From NCBI GenBank assembly GCA_023390635.1, contig JAEWCM010000172.1:1-6347 (forward strand): a stretch of DNA of 6,347 nucleotides, in the 5' to 3' direction. The notes beneath the pieces were generated by a model that saw only the letters and a program-made list of their open reading frames with translations, made no database searches and had not been told where the DNA came from. Position numbers and translations under genes: made by a program. Positions 1 to 6,347 of this stretch are shown piece after piece; position 1 is the first letter of the stretch, and each line of letters begins with the position of its first letter. This DNA is from Bacillota bacterium (lineage in GTDB: Bacteria; Bacillota; Desulfitobacteriia; Desulfitobacteriales; Desulfitobacteriaceae).

Positions 1-1508
1 TTAACAAAGATAACCCTACTCCCCATATTGGGGTGATTGAGGCTACCAATCCTTGCGGAGAACAGCCTTTGCTTCCGAACGAAGCATGTAATCTAGGGTC
101 AATCAATTTAAAGTTAATGGTGGAAGAACAAGACGGAAAGATGGTTATAAATTGGGGAAGACTGGGAGAAGTTGTTCATCTGGCTGTGCGTTTTCTGGAT
201 AATGTTATTGACGCAAACCAATATCCTTTGGTGGAAATCGATCAAATGGTCAAAGGAAACCGAAAAATTGGTTTAGGTGTTATGGGCTTTGCCGATATGC
301 TGATTCAGCTCCAAACTTCGTATGCTTCTGAGGAAGGAGTTGAGTATGCAGAAAGAGTGATGGCCTTTATTCGTTCTGAAGCAAGAATGGAATCGATACG
401 GTTGGCAGAAGAGAGAGGAGTATTTCCTAATTACCCAGGCTCAATCTATGATGGAAATATGAAATTACGCAATGCTACCCTTACTACAATTGCTCCCACC
501 GGAACGATTTCTATGATCTGCGGAGCCTCCAGTGGGGTTGAACCATTGTTTGCAGTGGCCTATACGAAGAATGTGATGGATGGTACTAAGTTTACCGAAG
601 TGAATCCTCTCTTTGAACAATTTGCCAGAGAATATAATTTTTATTCTCCGGAGTTAATGAATAAGATTGGGGAGCGTGGAAGTGTATCAGATCTGGCAGA
701 AGTACCTGCCTGGATTCAGGAGGCTTTTGTCACAGCCCAGGAGATTTCTCCTGAATGGCATATACGAATTCAGGCGGCTTTCCAACACTACACTGACAAT
801 GCTGTCTCCAAAACAATCAATTTTGCTAATACAGCAGAAAAAGCAGACATTGCCGAAGCTTATCTGCTGGCCTATGAGTTAGGCTGTAAAGGACTGACAG
901 TCTACAGGGACGGCAGCCGAGAGGAACAGGTATTATCTACAGGGACAAAGAAGAGCAGTGGCGCAGACCTCCCAATAAAGGAAAAAAGTAAATCGGCAGA
1001 GCAAGGAAATGCACCTAAAAAGCCCTTTATTCCGGAAGTCAATACCATATTACCGCGTCCTCGTCCGGCGGTTACCTCAGGAATTACGGAAAAGATTGAA
1101 ATAGGCTGCGGTAATCTTTATGTCAGTGTAAATGCAGATGAAAAGGGAATTTGTGAGGTCTTTACGAATACGGGAAGGGCAGGGGGATGCTCATCACAGT
1201 CAGAAGCTACTGCAAGGCTAGTCTCGATTGCGCTTCGCTCCGGTTTATCTGTTGAGGCAATTATTGAACAGATTAAGGGAATCCGTTGTCCGGCATGTAT
1301 TCGTCGGGATGGAGTTAATGTTACTTCGTGTCCTGACGCAATTGCCCGCGTAATTATGAAAAATAAAGATTCCTTTATGCAGGGAACTGATGAAAAAAAG
1401 GTTCCGGTTATAGCAAATGAAAATGTTTGCCCTGAATGTGGGGCAAAAATCAGCCACGAGAGCGGATGTGTTGTATGTACCCAATGCGGTTATTCAAAAT
1501 GTGGCTGA
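1..1508 (+). CDS. nrdJ: Vitamin B12-dependent (class II) ribonucleoside-diphosphate reductase, C-terminal part, 5' truncated by window
   Basis: Adenosylcobalamin-dependent reductase that makes deoxyribonucleotides from ribonucleotides in the cytosol, independently of oxygen. The reading frame is open from base 3 (first residues NKDNPTPHIG), so the GTG at 33 is an internal codon, not a start; 501 codons are visible. Numbering from base 3: the NPCGE motif (16-20) holds the thiyl-radical Cys18 with the catalytic Asn16 and Glu20 known from the Thermotoga maritima enzyme. APTGTIS (164-170) and SSGVEP (176-181) belong to the barrel's substrate-phosphate region. GCKGLTVYRDGSR (294-306) closes the catalytic core. 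A variable basic, proline-containing linker (~307-360) follows, then a TSCPD-type domain (~366-455) with CPAC (429-432) and TSCPD (441-445). The tail is cysteine-rich, CPECG (476-480) to GCVVCTQCGYSKCG at the end, and carries the redox cysteines that re-reduce the active site. It looks intact to its stop. The family usually exceeds 700 residues, so the N-terminal third or more, including any ATP cone, lies outside the window. Confidence 0.96.
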   Translation, partial: NKDNPTPHIGVIEATNPCGEQPLLPNEACNLGSINLKLMVEEQDGKMVINWGRLGEVVHLAVRFLDNVIDANQYPLVEIDQMVKGNRKIGLGVMGFADMLIQLQTSYASEEGVEYAERVMAFIRSEARMESIRLAEERGVFPNYPGSIYDGNMKLRNATLTTIAPTGTISMICGASSGVEPLFAVAYTKNVMDGTKFTEVNPLFEQFAREYNFYSPELMNKIGERGSVSDLAEVPAWIQEAFVTAQEISPEWHIRIQAAFQHYTDNAVSKTINFANTAEKADIAEAYLLAYELGCKGLTVYRDGSREEQVLSTGTKKSSGADLPIKEKSKSAEQGNAPKKPFIPEVNTILPRPRPAVTSGITEKIEIGCGNLYVSVNADEKGICEVFTNTGRAGGCSSQSEATARLVSIALRSGLSVEAIIEQIKGIRCPACIRRDGVNVTSCPDAIARVIMKNKDSFMQGTDEKKVPVIANENVCPECGAKISHESGCVVCTQCGYSKCG

Positions 1509-1541
1509 TCCGAGTATAATGAGCATAGTTTCTGCTATTTT

Positions 1542-1591
1542 AAAAGAAGTGTTGTCCATTTAAAATCTTATTGGACAACACTTCTTTTTTT
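1542..1591 (+). terminator. Rho-independent terminator after nrdJ
   Basis: A perfect 17-bp inverted repeat pairs 1542-1558 (AAAAGAAGTGTTGTCCA) with 1572-1588 around a 13-nt loop. A run of seven T (1585-1591) overlaps the end of the descending arm. It lies 33 bp after the nrdJ stop codon and separates nrdJ transcription from the signalling genes downstream. The ascending arm begins with four A, so weak bidirectional activity is possible, but no minus-strand gene needs it here. Confidence 0.93.
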
Positions 1592-1710
1592 GCATAAGCT
1601 AGAAAGGAAGCAGTGCTTGTCTCTAAAATATACAAATATCATCCTTTTATAGGCCTAAGGCCGTATTTTGAAGAATATATTTAAATTAAGAACTTTATCA
1701 AGGTGTATTT

Positions 1711-1740
1711 GCAGGAAAATCACTTATAATTCGAGAATAT
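1711..1740 (+). promoter_or_regulatory. Candidate promoter for the phosphodiesterase-phosphatase operon
   Basis: Two overlapping promoter-like signals are visible. The first is a perfect TATAAT at 1725-1730, but no good TTGACA-like -35 lies 16-18 bp upstream (positions 1702-1707 read GGTGTA). The second resembles the Bacillus sigma-H pattern: AGGAAAA at 1713-1719 and GAATAT at 1735-1740, with the spacing about one base longer than in classical examples. Either would start transcription at roughly 1737-1748, at or just beyond the ATG at 1741, which favours the downstream GTG start. The region is A+T-rich, so chance matches are likely. No c-di-GMP riboswitch signature was seen. Confidence 0.3.
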
Positions 1741-1758
1741 ATGCATGTTACTTGGATT

Positions 1759-1764
1759 GAAAGG
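1759..1764 (+). promoter_or_regulatory. Ribosome binding site supporting GTG start at 1774
   Basis: GAAAGG lies 9 nt before the GTG at 1774 and is a moderate match to the AAGGAGG Shine-Dalgarno consensus. The in-frame ATG at 1741 has only A/T-rich sequence ahead of it (TTCGAGAATAT) and no comparable site. This decides the start chosen for the phosphodiesterase gene. Confidence 0.5.
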
Positions 1765-1773
1765 CGTGATAGT

Positions 1774-3558
1774 GTGCCGGAAGAGCAGAATCTTAGTCCA
1801 ATGATAATTCAGGGTGAAAGTCCCTATAGTATAAATAAAGGTGAATTTCAGGCAGAAGAGCGAATAAAAATTGCTGATCTGGTTTTTTCCCAAACTTCAG
1901 AAGGGATTATGGTAGTAGATGAAGATCTTAACATTTGTTTTGTCAATCCTGCGTTTACACGCATTACCGGATATACAAGGGAAGAAGCATTAGGTTATCG
2001 ACCGGCCATACTAAGTTCTGGTCACCACGATGAGGATTTTTACCATGAGATGTGGTTGGAAATCAGTGAATCAGGTAAATGGAAAGGCGAAATTTGGAAT
2101 CGACGAAAAAATGGGCAGATTTATCCCGAATGGCTATCAATTACAGCAGTAAGAAATAAAAACGGAGGAGATAAAAGATATGTCGCCTTATTCCGGGATC
2201 TCACAGCCAAAAAACACGGAGAAGAAGCCACTTATTTAGCCTACTATGATGCGCTGACCGAGTTGCCTACAAGAGCATTGCTGATGGAAAGGTTAAATAT
2301 TACTCTTGCTCAGGCGCACAGAACGCAGCGAAAGTTGGCAGTTGTAGTGTTAAGTGTAGACCGCTTTAAGTATGTCAATAATACGCTGGGACATCAAGTG
2401 GGTGATCAGTTGTTAAAAGAAATCGCCCGACGTTTAACCAGCATTTTCCGTGAAGATGATACAATAGCCAGAATTGGAGGAGCCGAGTTCGCCCTGGTGC
2501 TGACCGAGTTGAATTCGTTGGAATCGATCAGCAAGCTGGCTCATAAATTGCAAGAACGTTTGAAAGTTCCTTTTTGGATATCAGGTAAGGAACTCTATGC
2601 CACTTTCAGCGTCGGTATTGCCGTATTCCCTTCTGATGGCCTGGAAGGGGAAGATCTGTTAAATAATGCAGATGCAGCCATGTATAGAGCAATAGAGCAG
2701 GGGGGCGACTGTACTGAAATGTTTACTGCTCAGATGAATGAGACAGTCATGGAACGCCTCGCTTTAGAACATGGTTTGAGAAGAGCTTTAGCCCGAGACG
2801 AATTTGAACTGTATTACCAGCCTCAAATTGATGTAACTAGCGGAGCGGTAGTGGGGGCTGAAGCTCTGCTGCGTTGGAGGAGTCCTGAATTTGGGCTGAT
2901 GTCCCCGAATAGATTTATCCCTGTGGCGGAGGAGACAGGCTTGATTGTCCCCATCGGCGAATGGGTTCTGCGAAAGGGCATGGAAGAAGCTGTGAAATGG
3001 GGAGCGTCCGGTTATGGCCCTTTGCGTATTGCCATCAACTTATCTGGACGCCAGTTCCGTCAGGAACATTTGGTGAAAAAAATTGATGAGCTATTAATGG
3101 AAACAGGTCTGGATTCTCATCAGTTGGAGCTGGAGATCACAGAAAGCGTTGCAATGTTTGACGTGGAATTTACCGTATCCATACTACAGGATTTAAAAAG
3201 AAGAGGAATTCATATTGCTATCGATGATTTTGGAACAGGATATTCCTCTTTGAACTATCTGCAGAAGTTTCCCATCAACACATTGAAAATTGATTCGACG
3301 TTTCTTAGTGAAAAAATGAATAATGAAGATACAGCAATTATTACAGCGATCCTTCATTTAGCCCAGACTCTGAATTATAAAGCAGTGGCAGAAGGAGTCG
3401 AAACATGGGAACAATATGAGTTTTTAAAGTCTCAAAGGTGTGATGAAGTACAGGGATATTTATTTAGTCGCCCTGTCCCTGCGGACGAGTTTTGTTCTCT
3501 GCTGAGTGCTCAGAAGGCGGCGTTTAAGTCCAGTAATTCGGATCAATTTATAATGTAG
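1774..3558 (+). CDS. PAS-GGDEF-EAL protein: predicted c-di-GMP phosphodiesterase with a degenerate cyclase domain
   Basis: Predicted cytosolic enzyme hydrolysing cyclic di-GMP to pGpG; no membrane segment or signal peptide is seen. The chosen start is GTG at 1774 (594 aa) because of its Shine-Dalgarno site; the ATG at 1741 would add 11 residues. Domains, numbered from the GTG: PAS (~36-144) ending in the usual FRDLT; GGDEF (~153-318); EAL (~327-576). The GGDEF signature is GGAEF (235-239), with Ala237 in place of the metal-binding Asp/Glu, and Ser194 replaces the first metal-binding Asp (LSVDRFK). Guanine-contacting Asn202 and Asp211 and an RxxD inhibitory-site motif (Arg226, Asp229) remain. 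That half is therefore probably a regulatory GTP or c-di-GMP binder rather than a cyclase. The EAL half keeps EAL (Glu363), NLS (Asn422), Glu454 and Glu457 of ELEITES, DDFGTGYSS (Asp484, Asp485), Lys505, AEGVET (Glu540) and Gln560, as active phosphodiesterases do. It is the first gene of a two-gene unit with the PP2C phosphatase. Family assignment is firm; enzyme direction is inferred from residues. Confidence 0.93.
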   Translation: MPEEQNLSPMIIQGESPYSINKGEFQAEERIKIADLVFSQTSEGIMVVDEDLNICFVNPAFTRITGYTREEALGYRPAILSSGHHDEDFYHEMWLEISESGKWKGEIWNRRKNGQIYPEWLSITAVRNKNGGDKRYVALFRDLTAKKHGEEATYLAYYDALTELPTRALLMERLNITLAQAHRTQRKLAVVVLSVDRFKYVNNTLGHQVGDQLLKEIARRLTSIFREDDTIARIGGAEFALVLTELNSLESISKLAHKLQERLKVPFWISGKELYATFSVGIAVFPSDGLEGEDLLNNADAAMYRAIEQGGDCTEMFTAQMNETVMERLALEHGLRRALARDEFELYYQPQIDVTSGAVVGAEALLRWRSPEFGLMSPNRFIPVAEETGLIVPIGEWVLRKGMEEAVKWGASGYGPLRIAINLSGRQFRQEHLVKKIDELLMETGLDSHQLELEITESVAMFDVEFTVSILQDLKRRGIHIAIDDFGTGYSSLNYLQKFPINTLKIDSTFLSEKMNNEDTAIITAILHLAQTLNYKAVAEGVETWEQYEFLKSQRCDEVQGYLFSRPVPADEFCSLLSAQKAAFKSSNSDQFIM

Positions 3559-3562
3559 GGTG
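3557..3562 (+). promoter_or_regulatory. Ribosome binding site overlapping the upstream stop; supports GTG start at 3569
   Basis: AGGGTG begins inside the TAG stop codon of the phosphodiesterase gene (3556-3558) and lies 6 nt before the GTG at 3569. The alternative in-frame GTG at 3560 falls within this purine-rich stretch and has no Shine-Dalgarno-like sequence of its own upstream. The overlap of stop codon and binding site suggests translational coupling of the two genes. Confidence 0.45.
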
Positions 3563-3568
3563 AATGAA

Positions 3569-5785
3569 GTGGAACAAAAGAAGACTCATTATTTTCTGGG
3601 GACATTGGTGGCGGGCTTAACTGTAGGTGTGCTTATTTTGGGCCGCACCAATTTCTCTTTAGCCTATATTCTGATTGAATTCATCAAAAGTTTTATGGCT
3701 TTGGGGATTGTAATTATTGCCTCAAATACATATCCGCAAGTACGCATCTCTCTGGTCACTATGCTGGGAATAGTCTGTGGAGTAGCAGGGATATTTAATT
3801 TTATACATATTGTGGCTATTAAAGGGCTGGAGTTTGGGGCCGGTTACAGTTTGGGCATTGATTCTACTTTCTGGATTGCTTATCGGCTAAGTTTCATTTT
3901 TCTACTGTTGCTGACCTTGGGTGTCTTAACTAGAAAAGTGCAAAAAAGTTCTTTTATTTCTTTATGTTTGATTCTTGTTTTTGCCCTTTTAGGAATAAGT
4001 TTTATAATTTTCTATATGACTGTGGTTCACAGCAGAGGTTCAGATTTTTATAAAACGTTTGAAGTTGTTTTGTTCTTCGCAGTCATCGCGACTGTTTTCT
4101 ATCTTTTGAAGTATCGAAGACTTTTTGAAGGCAGTGTATTTCCTTATTTGTCTGCAGCCTTGGCTAGCATTACAGTGGCTTCCCCATTTTTTATGGCTTA
4201 TCTTTTCAGTGAGTGGAAAGGTTATATTCTACTGGGTAGTTCAAGCTATTTATGGGCCACCTATTTTCTTTATAATACGGTAGTGGCTGAATTAAGGATT
4301 CATGGCCCCCGTGCTGTACTACACCAACGCCTGGAACAGGTAAATCAAAAGTTGGAGGATAAAAACAGAGAGTTAACAAGCTATAACAAACGCTTAATCG
4401 AGGAAGAGGCAATCAATCATGCTTTTTTAGCCAATGTAGGAGAGAGTATTATTATTCTGGATCGAAATGGCATTATAGAAGAATTTAATCCTGCAGCGGA
4501 AAGCATGTTTGGATATTTGGCTTCAGAGGTAAAAGGGATAAGAGGAGATTTGCTTTTGCCTTCGGGAGTGATGGACAGAGATCAGCCTGATTTAGAAAAT
4601 GAAACATATAAACGCCAAAATCAGGACTTGATCGGAATTCGTAAGGATGGAAGTAGTTTTCTATTGGATTTCACTAAAAGTTCATTCAAGGACAGTAATG
4701 AGAAAGAACATTTTATCGTTGTGCTCCGGGATATCAGTAAAAGGCGGGAAAATGATAAAGCTCTCATTCTTTGGGGAAAGGTCTTTGAAACATCTGTATT
4801 TGCGGTGACGGTCACTGATGTAATAGGAAATATTCAAGCTGTTAACCGTGGGTTCACAGAGACTACCGGTTATGAAGGGAACGAAGTATTGGGGGAGAAC
4901 CCTCGTATCTTAAAATCTGGGCGGCATGGAGCAGAATTTTATCGTAAGATGTGGACGGACTTAAATGATAAAGGGTATTGGGAAGGAGAGATCTGGAACA
5001 AAAGGAAGAATGGGGAGATTTATCCGGAATGGCTGACTATTAGAGCTGCCCGGGATAACAAAGGTCAGGTAATAAATTATATTGCTTTCTTCCGTGATAT
5101 CACCCAGGATACCCAACTACGTAAAGAGGTAAATGCTGCAGGGAAGATACAGCGTCATTCTTTGCGTGCCGACCGGGAAACGCCGGACTATATTTTAAAA
5201 GGAATTTTTCAACCTTTTAATTATGTAAGCGGAGATTTCTATGACTATCGGTGGGACGAAAAGAGAAGGATCTTGCACGGATTTTTGCTGGATATTATGG
5301 GGCATGGCCTGGCTACTGCCTTGCAAATCTCTGCCATTCGGGTGCTTTATCGCTATGCTTTAGAGAAGGACACCAGGGTGGAGGGGATGGTGGAGTGGAT
5401 TAATAAAGAAAGTATTCCATATTTCGTGGATGGGACCTTCGGAGCGGCAATTTGTTTTTCAATGGACTTTGAAAAGCACAATATTGAGATCAGCTCCGCG
5501 GGCATTAATAATGTACTCTATCTTTCCGATGGAAAAGCTAAATTGATAAAAATTCCCGGTCTTTTTCTTGGCTTGGTTGATAATGAGAGATATGATCAAC
5601 ATCATTTTCCTCTTCAATCAGGTGATTGCTGGTTCTTTATCAGTGATGGATTCTCCGATATCTTATCAGAAGAATATCTTGCACAAATGACCAGCTTTGA
5701 ACAGACCCTGGAGATTTTGAATCGCTTAATTGCCGAGAAGAAAGTAGAGGATGATGCGACTGCTCTGGCCCTTTATTTGAAATAG
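3569..5785 (+). CDS. Membrane-bound sensor PP2C-type serine phosphatase (MASE3-like, PAS, PAS, SpoIIE/RsbU domain)
   Basis: Predicted membrane-anchored, metal-dependent serine/threonine phosphatase of the RsbU/SpoIIE class. Such enzymes typically dephosphorylate a STAS anti-anti-sigma partner; none is encoded here. The chosen start is GTG 3569 (738 aa); GTG 3560 would add three residues. About eight hydrophobic segments (roughly residues 8-25, 29-51, 60-84, 100-120, 128-151, 163-180, 190-212, 219-240) form an N-terminal sensor resembling MASE3, with Glu37, FIH (His80) and FWIAYR (Trp102, Arg106) at expected spacing. A coiled coil (~248-282) leads to PAS1 (~283-392) and PAS2 (~404-512). The phosphatase domain spans ~522-738, with acidic metal ligands in VSGDFYDY (Asp556), LDIMGHG (Asp575), ISDGFSD (Asp693) and EDDATAL (Asp728/Asp729). 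The usual NAGH motif reads SAGIN, a tolerated variation. It lies 10 bp after the phosphodiesterase gene and its PAS2 resembles that protein's PAS. Catalysis looks intact; ligand and target are unknown. MASE3 is a by-eye assignment. Confidence 0.92.
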   Translation: MEQKKTHYFLGTLVAGLTVGVLILGRTNFSLAYILIEFIKSFMALGIVIIASNTYPQVRISLVTMLGIVCGVAGIFNFIHIVAIKGLEFGAGYSLGIDSTFWIAYRLSFIFLLLLTLGVLTRKVQKSSFISLCLILVFALLGISFIIFYMTVVHSRGSDFYKTFEVVLFFAVIATVFYLLKYRRLFEGSVFPYLSAALASITVASPFFMAYLFSEWKGYILLGSSSYLWATYFLYNTVVAELRIHGPRAVLHQRLEQVNQKLEDKNRELTSYNKRLIEEEAINHAFLANVGESIIILDRNGIIEEFNPAAESMFGYLASEVKGIRGDLLLPSGVMDRDQPDLENETYKRQNQDLIGIRKDGSSFLLDFTKSSFKDSNEKEHFIVVLRDISKRRENDKALILWGKVFETSVFAVTVTDVIGNIQAVNRGFTETTGYEGNEVLGENPRILKSGRHGAEFYRKMWTDLNDKGYWEGEIWNKRKNGEIYPEWLTIRAARDNKGQVINYIAFFRDITQDTQLRKEVNAAGKIQRHSLRADRETPDYILKGIFQPFNYVSGDFYDYRWDEKRRILHGFLLDIMGHGLATALQISAIRVLYRYALEKDTRVEGMVEWINKESIPYFVDGTFGAAICFSMDFEKHNIEISSAGINNVLYLSDGKAKLIKIPGLFLGLVDNERYDQHHFPLQSGDCWFFISDGFSDILSEEYLAQMTSFEQTLEILNRLIAEKKVEDDATALALYLK

Positions 5786-5787
5786 AT

Positions 5788-6347
5788 TTACTTCAATTTA
5801 TATAAAACAGATAAATCTCCAATCAATGGAATTTCGTCCGTTTTCCGAAAACCGTTTTGAGTATGACGGGAAGTATCAATGATACTTTTACTTAAATCAG
5901 CTAAGGGTAAGGACTGACAATCTTCCCAGGTGAAAAAACCTAAACTCTTCACTTCATCTTGATCTCCTTGAGGGGAATTGCCTAAGTCGCGCATCAAAAA
6001 GGCAACATAAAGATCATGTCTGTCTCCCGGACGGTCACGGAGTGCCAAGACAGACACCGGTTCGGACTTTACTCCCGTTTCTTCGTAGATTTCTCTGACT
6101 ACAGCATCTTCCAGACGTTCATCTTGGTCTACATACCCGCCGGGGATGGTCCAAGTACCCTTGCCAGGGTTATGAGCTCGTTGAACTAAAAGTACTTTAT
6201 CATCTCTCCAGACTACACCTCCTACACCCAGACAAAATTCTCCCCAATAAATGAAATTGCAGCAGGGGCAAGTTAGGCGAAGACGACCGAAAGCATGGGA
6301 TGGAATTAAGGGTTGTCCGCATTGAGGACAATAGTTGTATTCAACAT
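5788..6347 (-). CDS. Zinc-ribbon Nudix hydrolase, 5' end beyond the window
   Basis: Cytosolic hydrolase of nucleoside-diphosphate-linked compounds; the substrate cannot be named from sequence. The minus-strand frame is open from the window edge (first full codon 6345-6343) to the stop at 5790-5788, giving 185 visible residues. The ATG at 6347-6345 is out of frame, and the GTG at 6057 is internal because it would cut away the Nudix box. Numbering from 6345: CPQCG (6-10) and CPCC (26-29) form a four-cysteine zinc ribbon like those at the N-terminus of NudC-like and Nudix_N_2-type proteins. The Nudix core begins near GVGGVV (40-45). A perfect Nudix box GX5EX7REUXEEXGU occupies 70-92, with RE at 84-85 and EE at 88-89 as metal ligands. 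Only a few N-terminal residues should be missing, since the ribbon normally sits close to the start. It converges on the phosphatase gene with 2 bp between stops and appears functionally unrelated to it. Possible roles include ADP-ribose or NADH pyrophosphatase activity. Confidence 0.93.
   Translation of the reverse strand, partial: VEYNYCPQCGQPLIPSHAFGRLRLTCPCCNFIYWGEFCLGVGGVVWRDDKVLLVQRAHNPGKGTWTIPGGYVDQDERLEDAVVREIYEETGVKSEPVSVLALRDRPGDRHDLYVAFLMRDLGNSPQGDQDEVKSLGFFTWEDCQSLPLADLSKSIIDTSRHTQNGFRKTDEIPLIGDLSVLYKLK

Noticed and set aside
667..882. 71-aa plus-strand ORF inside nrdJ.
   Set aside because: It is out of frame within strongly conserved reductase sequence, and no recognisable domain is seen.
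1245..1484. 79-aa minus-strand ORF opposite the nrdJ C-terminus.
   Set aside because: It is antisense to the conserved TSCPD and cysteine-tail region and shows no own domain; a shadow ORF.
33..1508. Treating the GTG at 33 as the start of a complete 491-aa protein.
   Set aside because: The frame is open to base 3 and the preceding residues (NPTPHIG) match the conserved run leading to the NPCGE motif of class II reductases, so the gene continues beyond the window.
1592..1740. A c-di-GMP riboswitch (GEMM-I or GEMM-II) before the phosphodiesterase gene.
   Set aside because: The conserved GEMM core segments could not be found; the region is A+T-rich with only a small GGCC palindrome.
2341..2490. 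Calling the PAS-GGDEF-EAL protein a diguanylate cyclase.
   Set aside because: GGAEF and the Asp-to-Ser change remove both side-chain metal ligands, while the EAL catalytic set is complete.
4206..4815. Two minus-strand ORFs (4206-4412 and 4621-4815) opposite the phosphatase gene.
   Set aside because: Both are antisense to the membrane/coiled-coil/PAS coding sequence, with no recognisable domain.
5840..5852. GTTTTC-C-GAAAAC inverted repeat as a terminator for the phosphatase gene.
   Set aside because: A 1-nt loop (or 5-bp stem with 3-nt loop) is too weak, there is no proper T-run, and it lies in the Nudix coding sequence where the protein explains it.
5788..6057. An 89-aa minus-strand protein starting at GTG 6057.
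   Set aside because: It is the C-terminal half of the Nudix hydrolase. The same frame continues to the window edge and includes the Nudix box and zinc ribbon.

Overview
The window reads as chromosomal DNA from a low-GC Gram-positive, probably anaerobic and possibly spore-forming. The evidence is an adenosylcobalamin-dependent (class II) ribonucleotide reductase, an RsbU/SpoIIE-type PP2C phosphatase, A+T-rich codons and spacers, GTG starts and Shine-Dalgarno-led genes. A Clostridia / Desulfitobacterium-Desulfosporosinus type host fits, but this is inference from family resemblance, not a search result. No mobile element, CRISPR array, tRNA or rRNA is visible.

Layout: (1) 1-1508, plus strand: the C-terminal ~501 codons of vitamin B12-dependent ribonucleotide reductase NrdJ, with its 5' part outside the window, followed by a strong intrinsic terminator at 1542-1591. 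(2) 1509-1773: an intergenic region with that terminator, a short palindrome, a speculative 11-codon leader ORF and promoter-like sequence just before the next gene. (3) 1774-3558, plus: a soluble PAS-GGDEF-EAL protein. Its GGDEF half has lost both side-chain metal ligands (GGAEF, and Ser for the first Asp), while its EAL half keeps the catalytic set, so it is predicted to be a c-di-GMP phosphodiesterase. (4) 3569-5785, plus: a membrane protein with about eight transmembrane segments resembling MASE3, a coiled coil, two PAS domains and a PP2C/SpoIIE-family serine phosphatase domain. It starts about 10 bp after the phosphodiesterase stop and is almost certainly cotranscribed with it. (5) 5788-6347, minus: a zinc-ribbon Nudix hydrolase, cut at its 5' end by the window edge, converging on the phosphatase gene with only 2 bp between stop codons.

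The distinctive unit is the phosphodiesterase-phosphatase pair. The single PAS domain of the first protein and the second PAS domain of the second protein align without gaps over 109 residues, with about 49% identity by hand count. They may therefore read the same kind of signal, one output lowering c-di-GMP and the other dephosphorylating a partner-switch protein (presumably a STAS-domain anti-anti-sigma factor, not encoded here). NrdJ and the Nudix hydrolase look like unrelated housekeeping neighbours.
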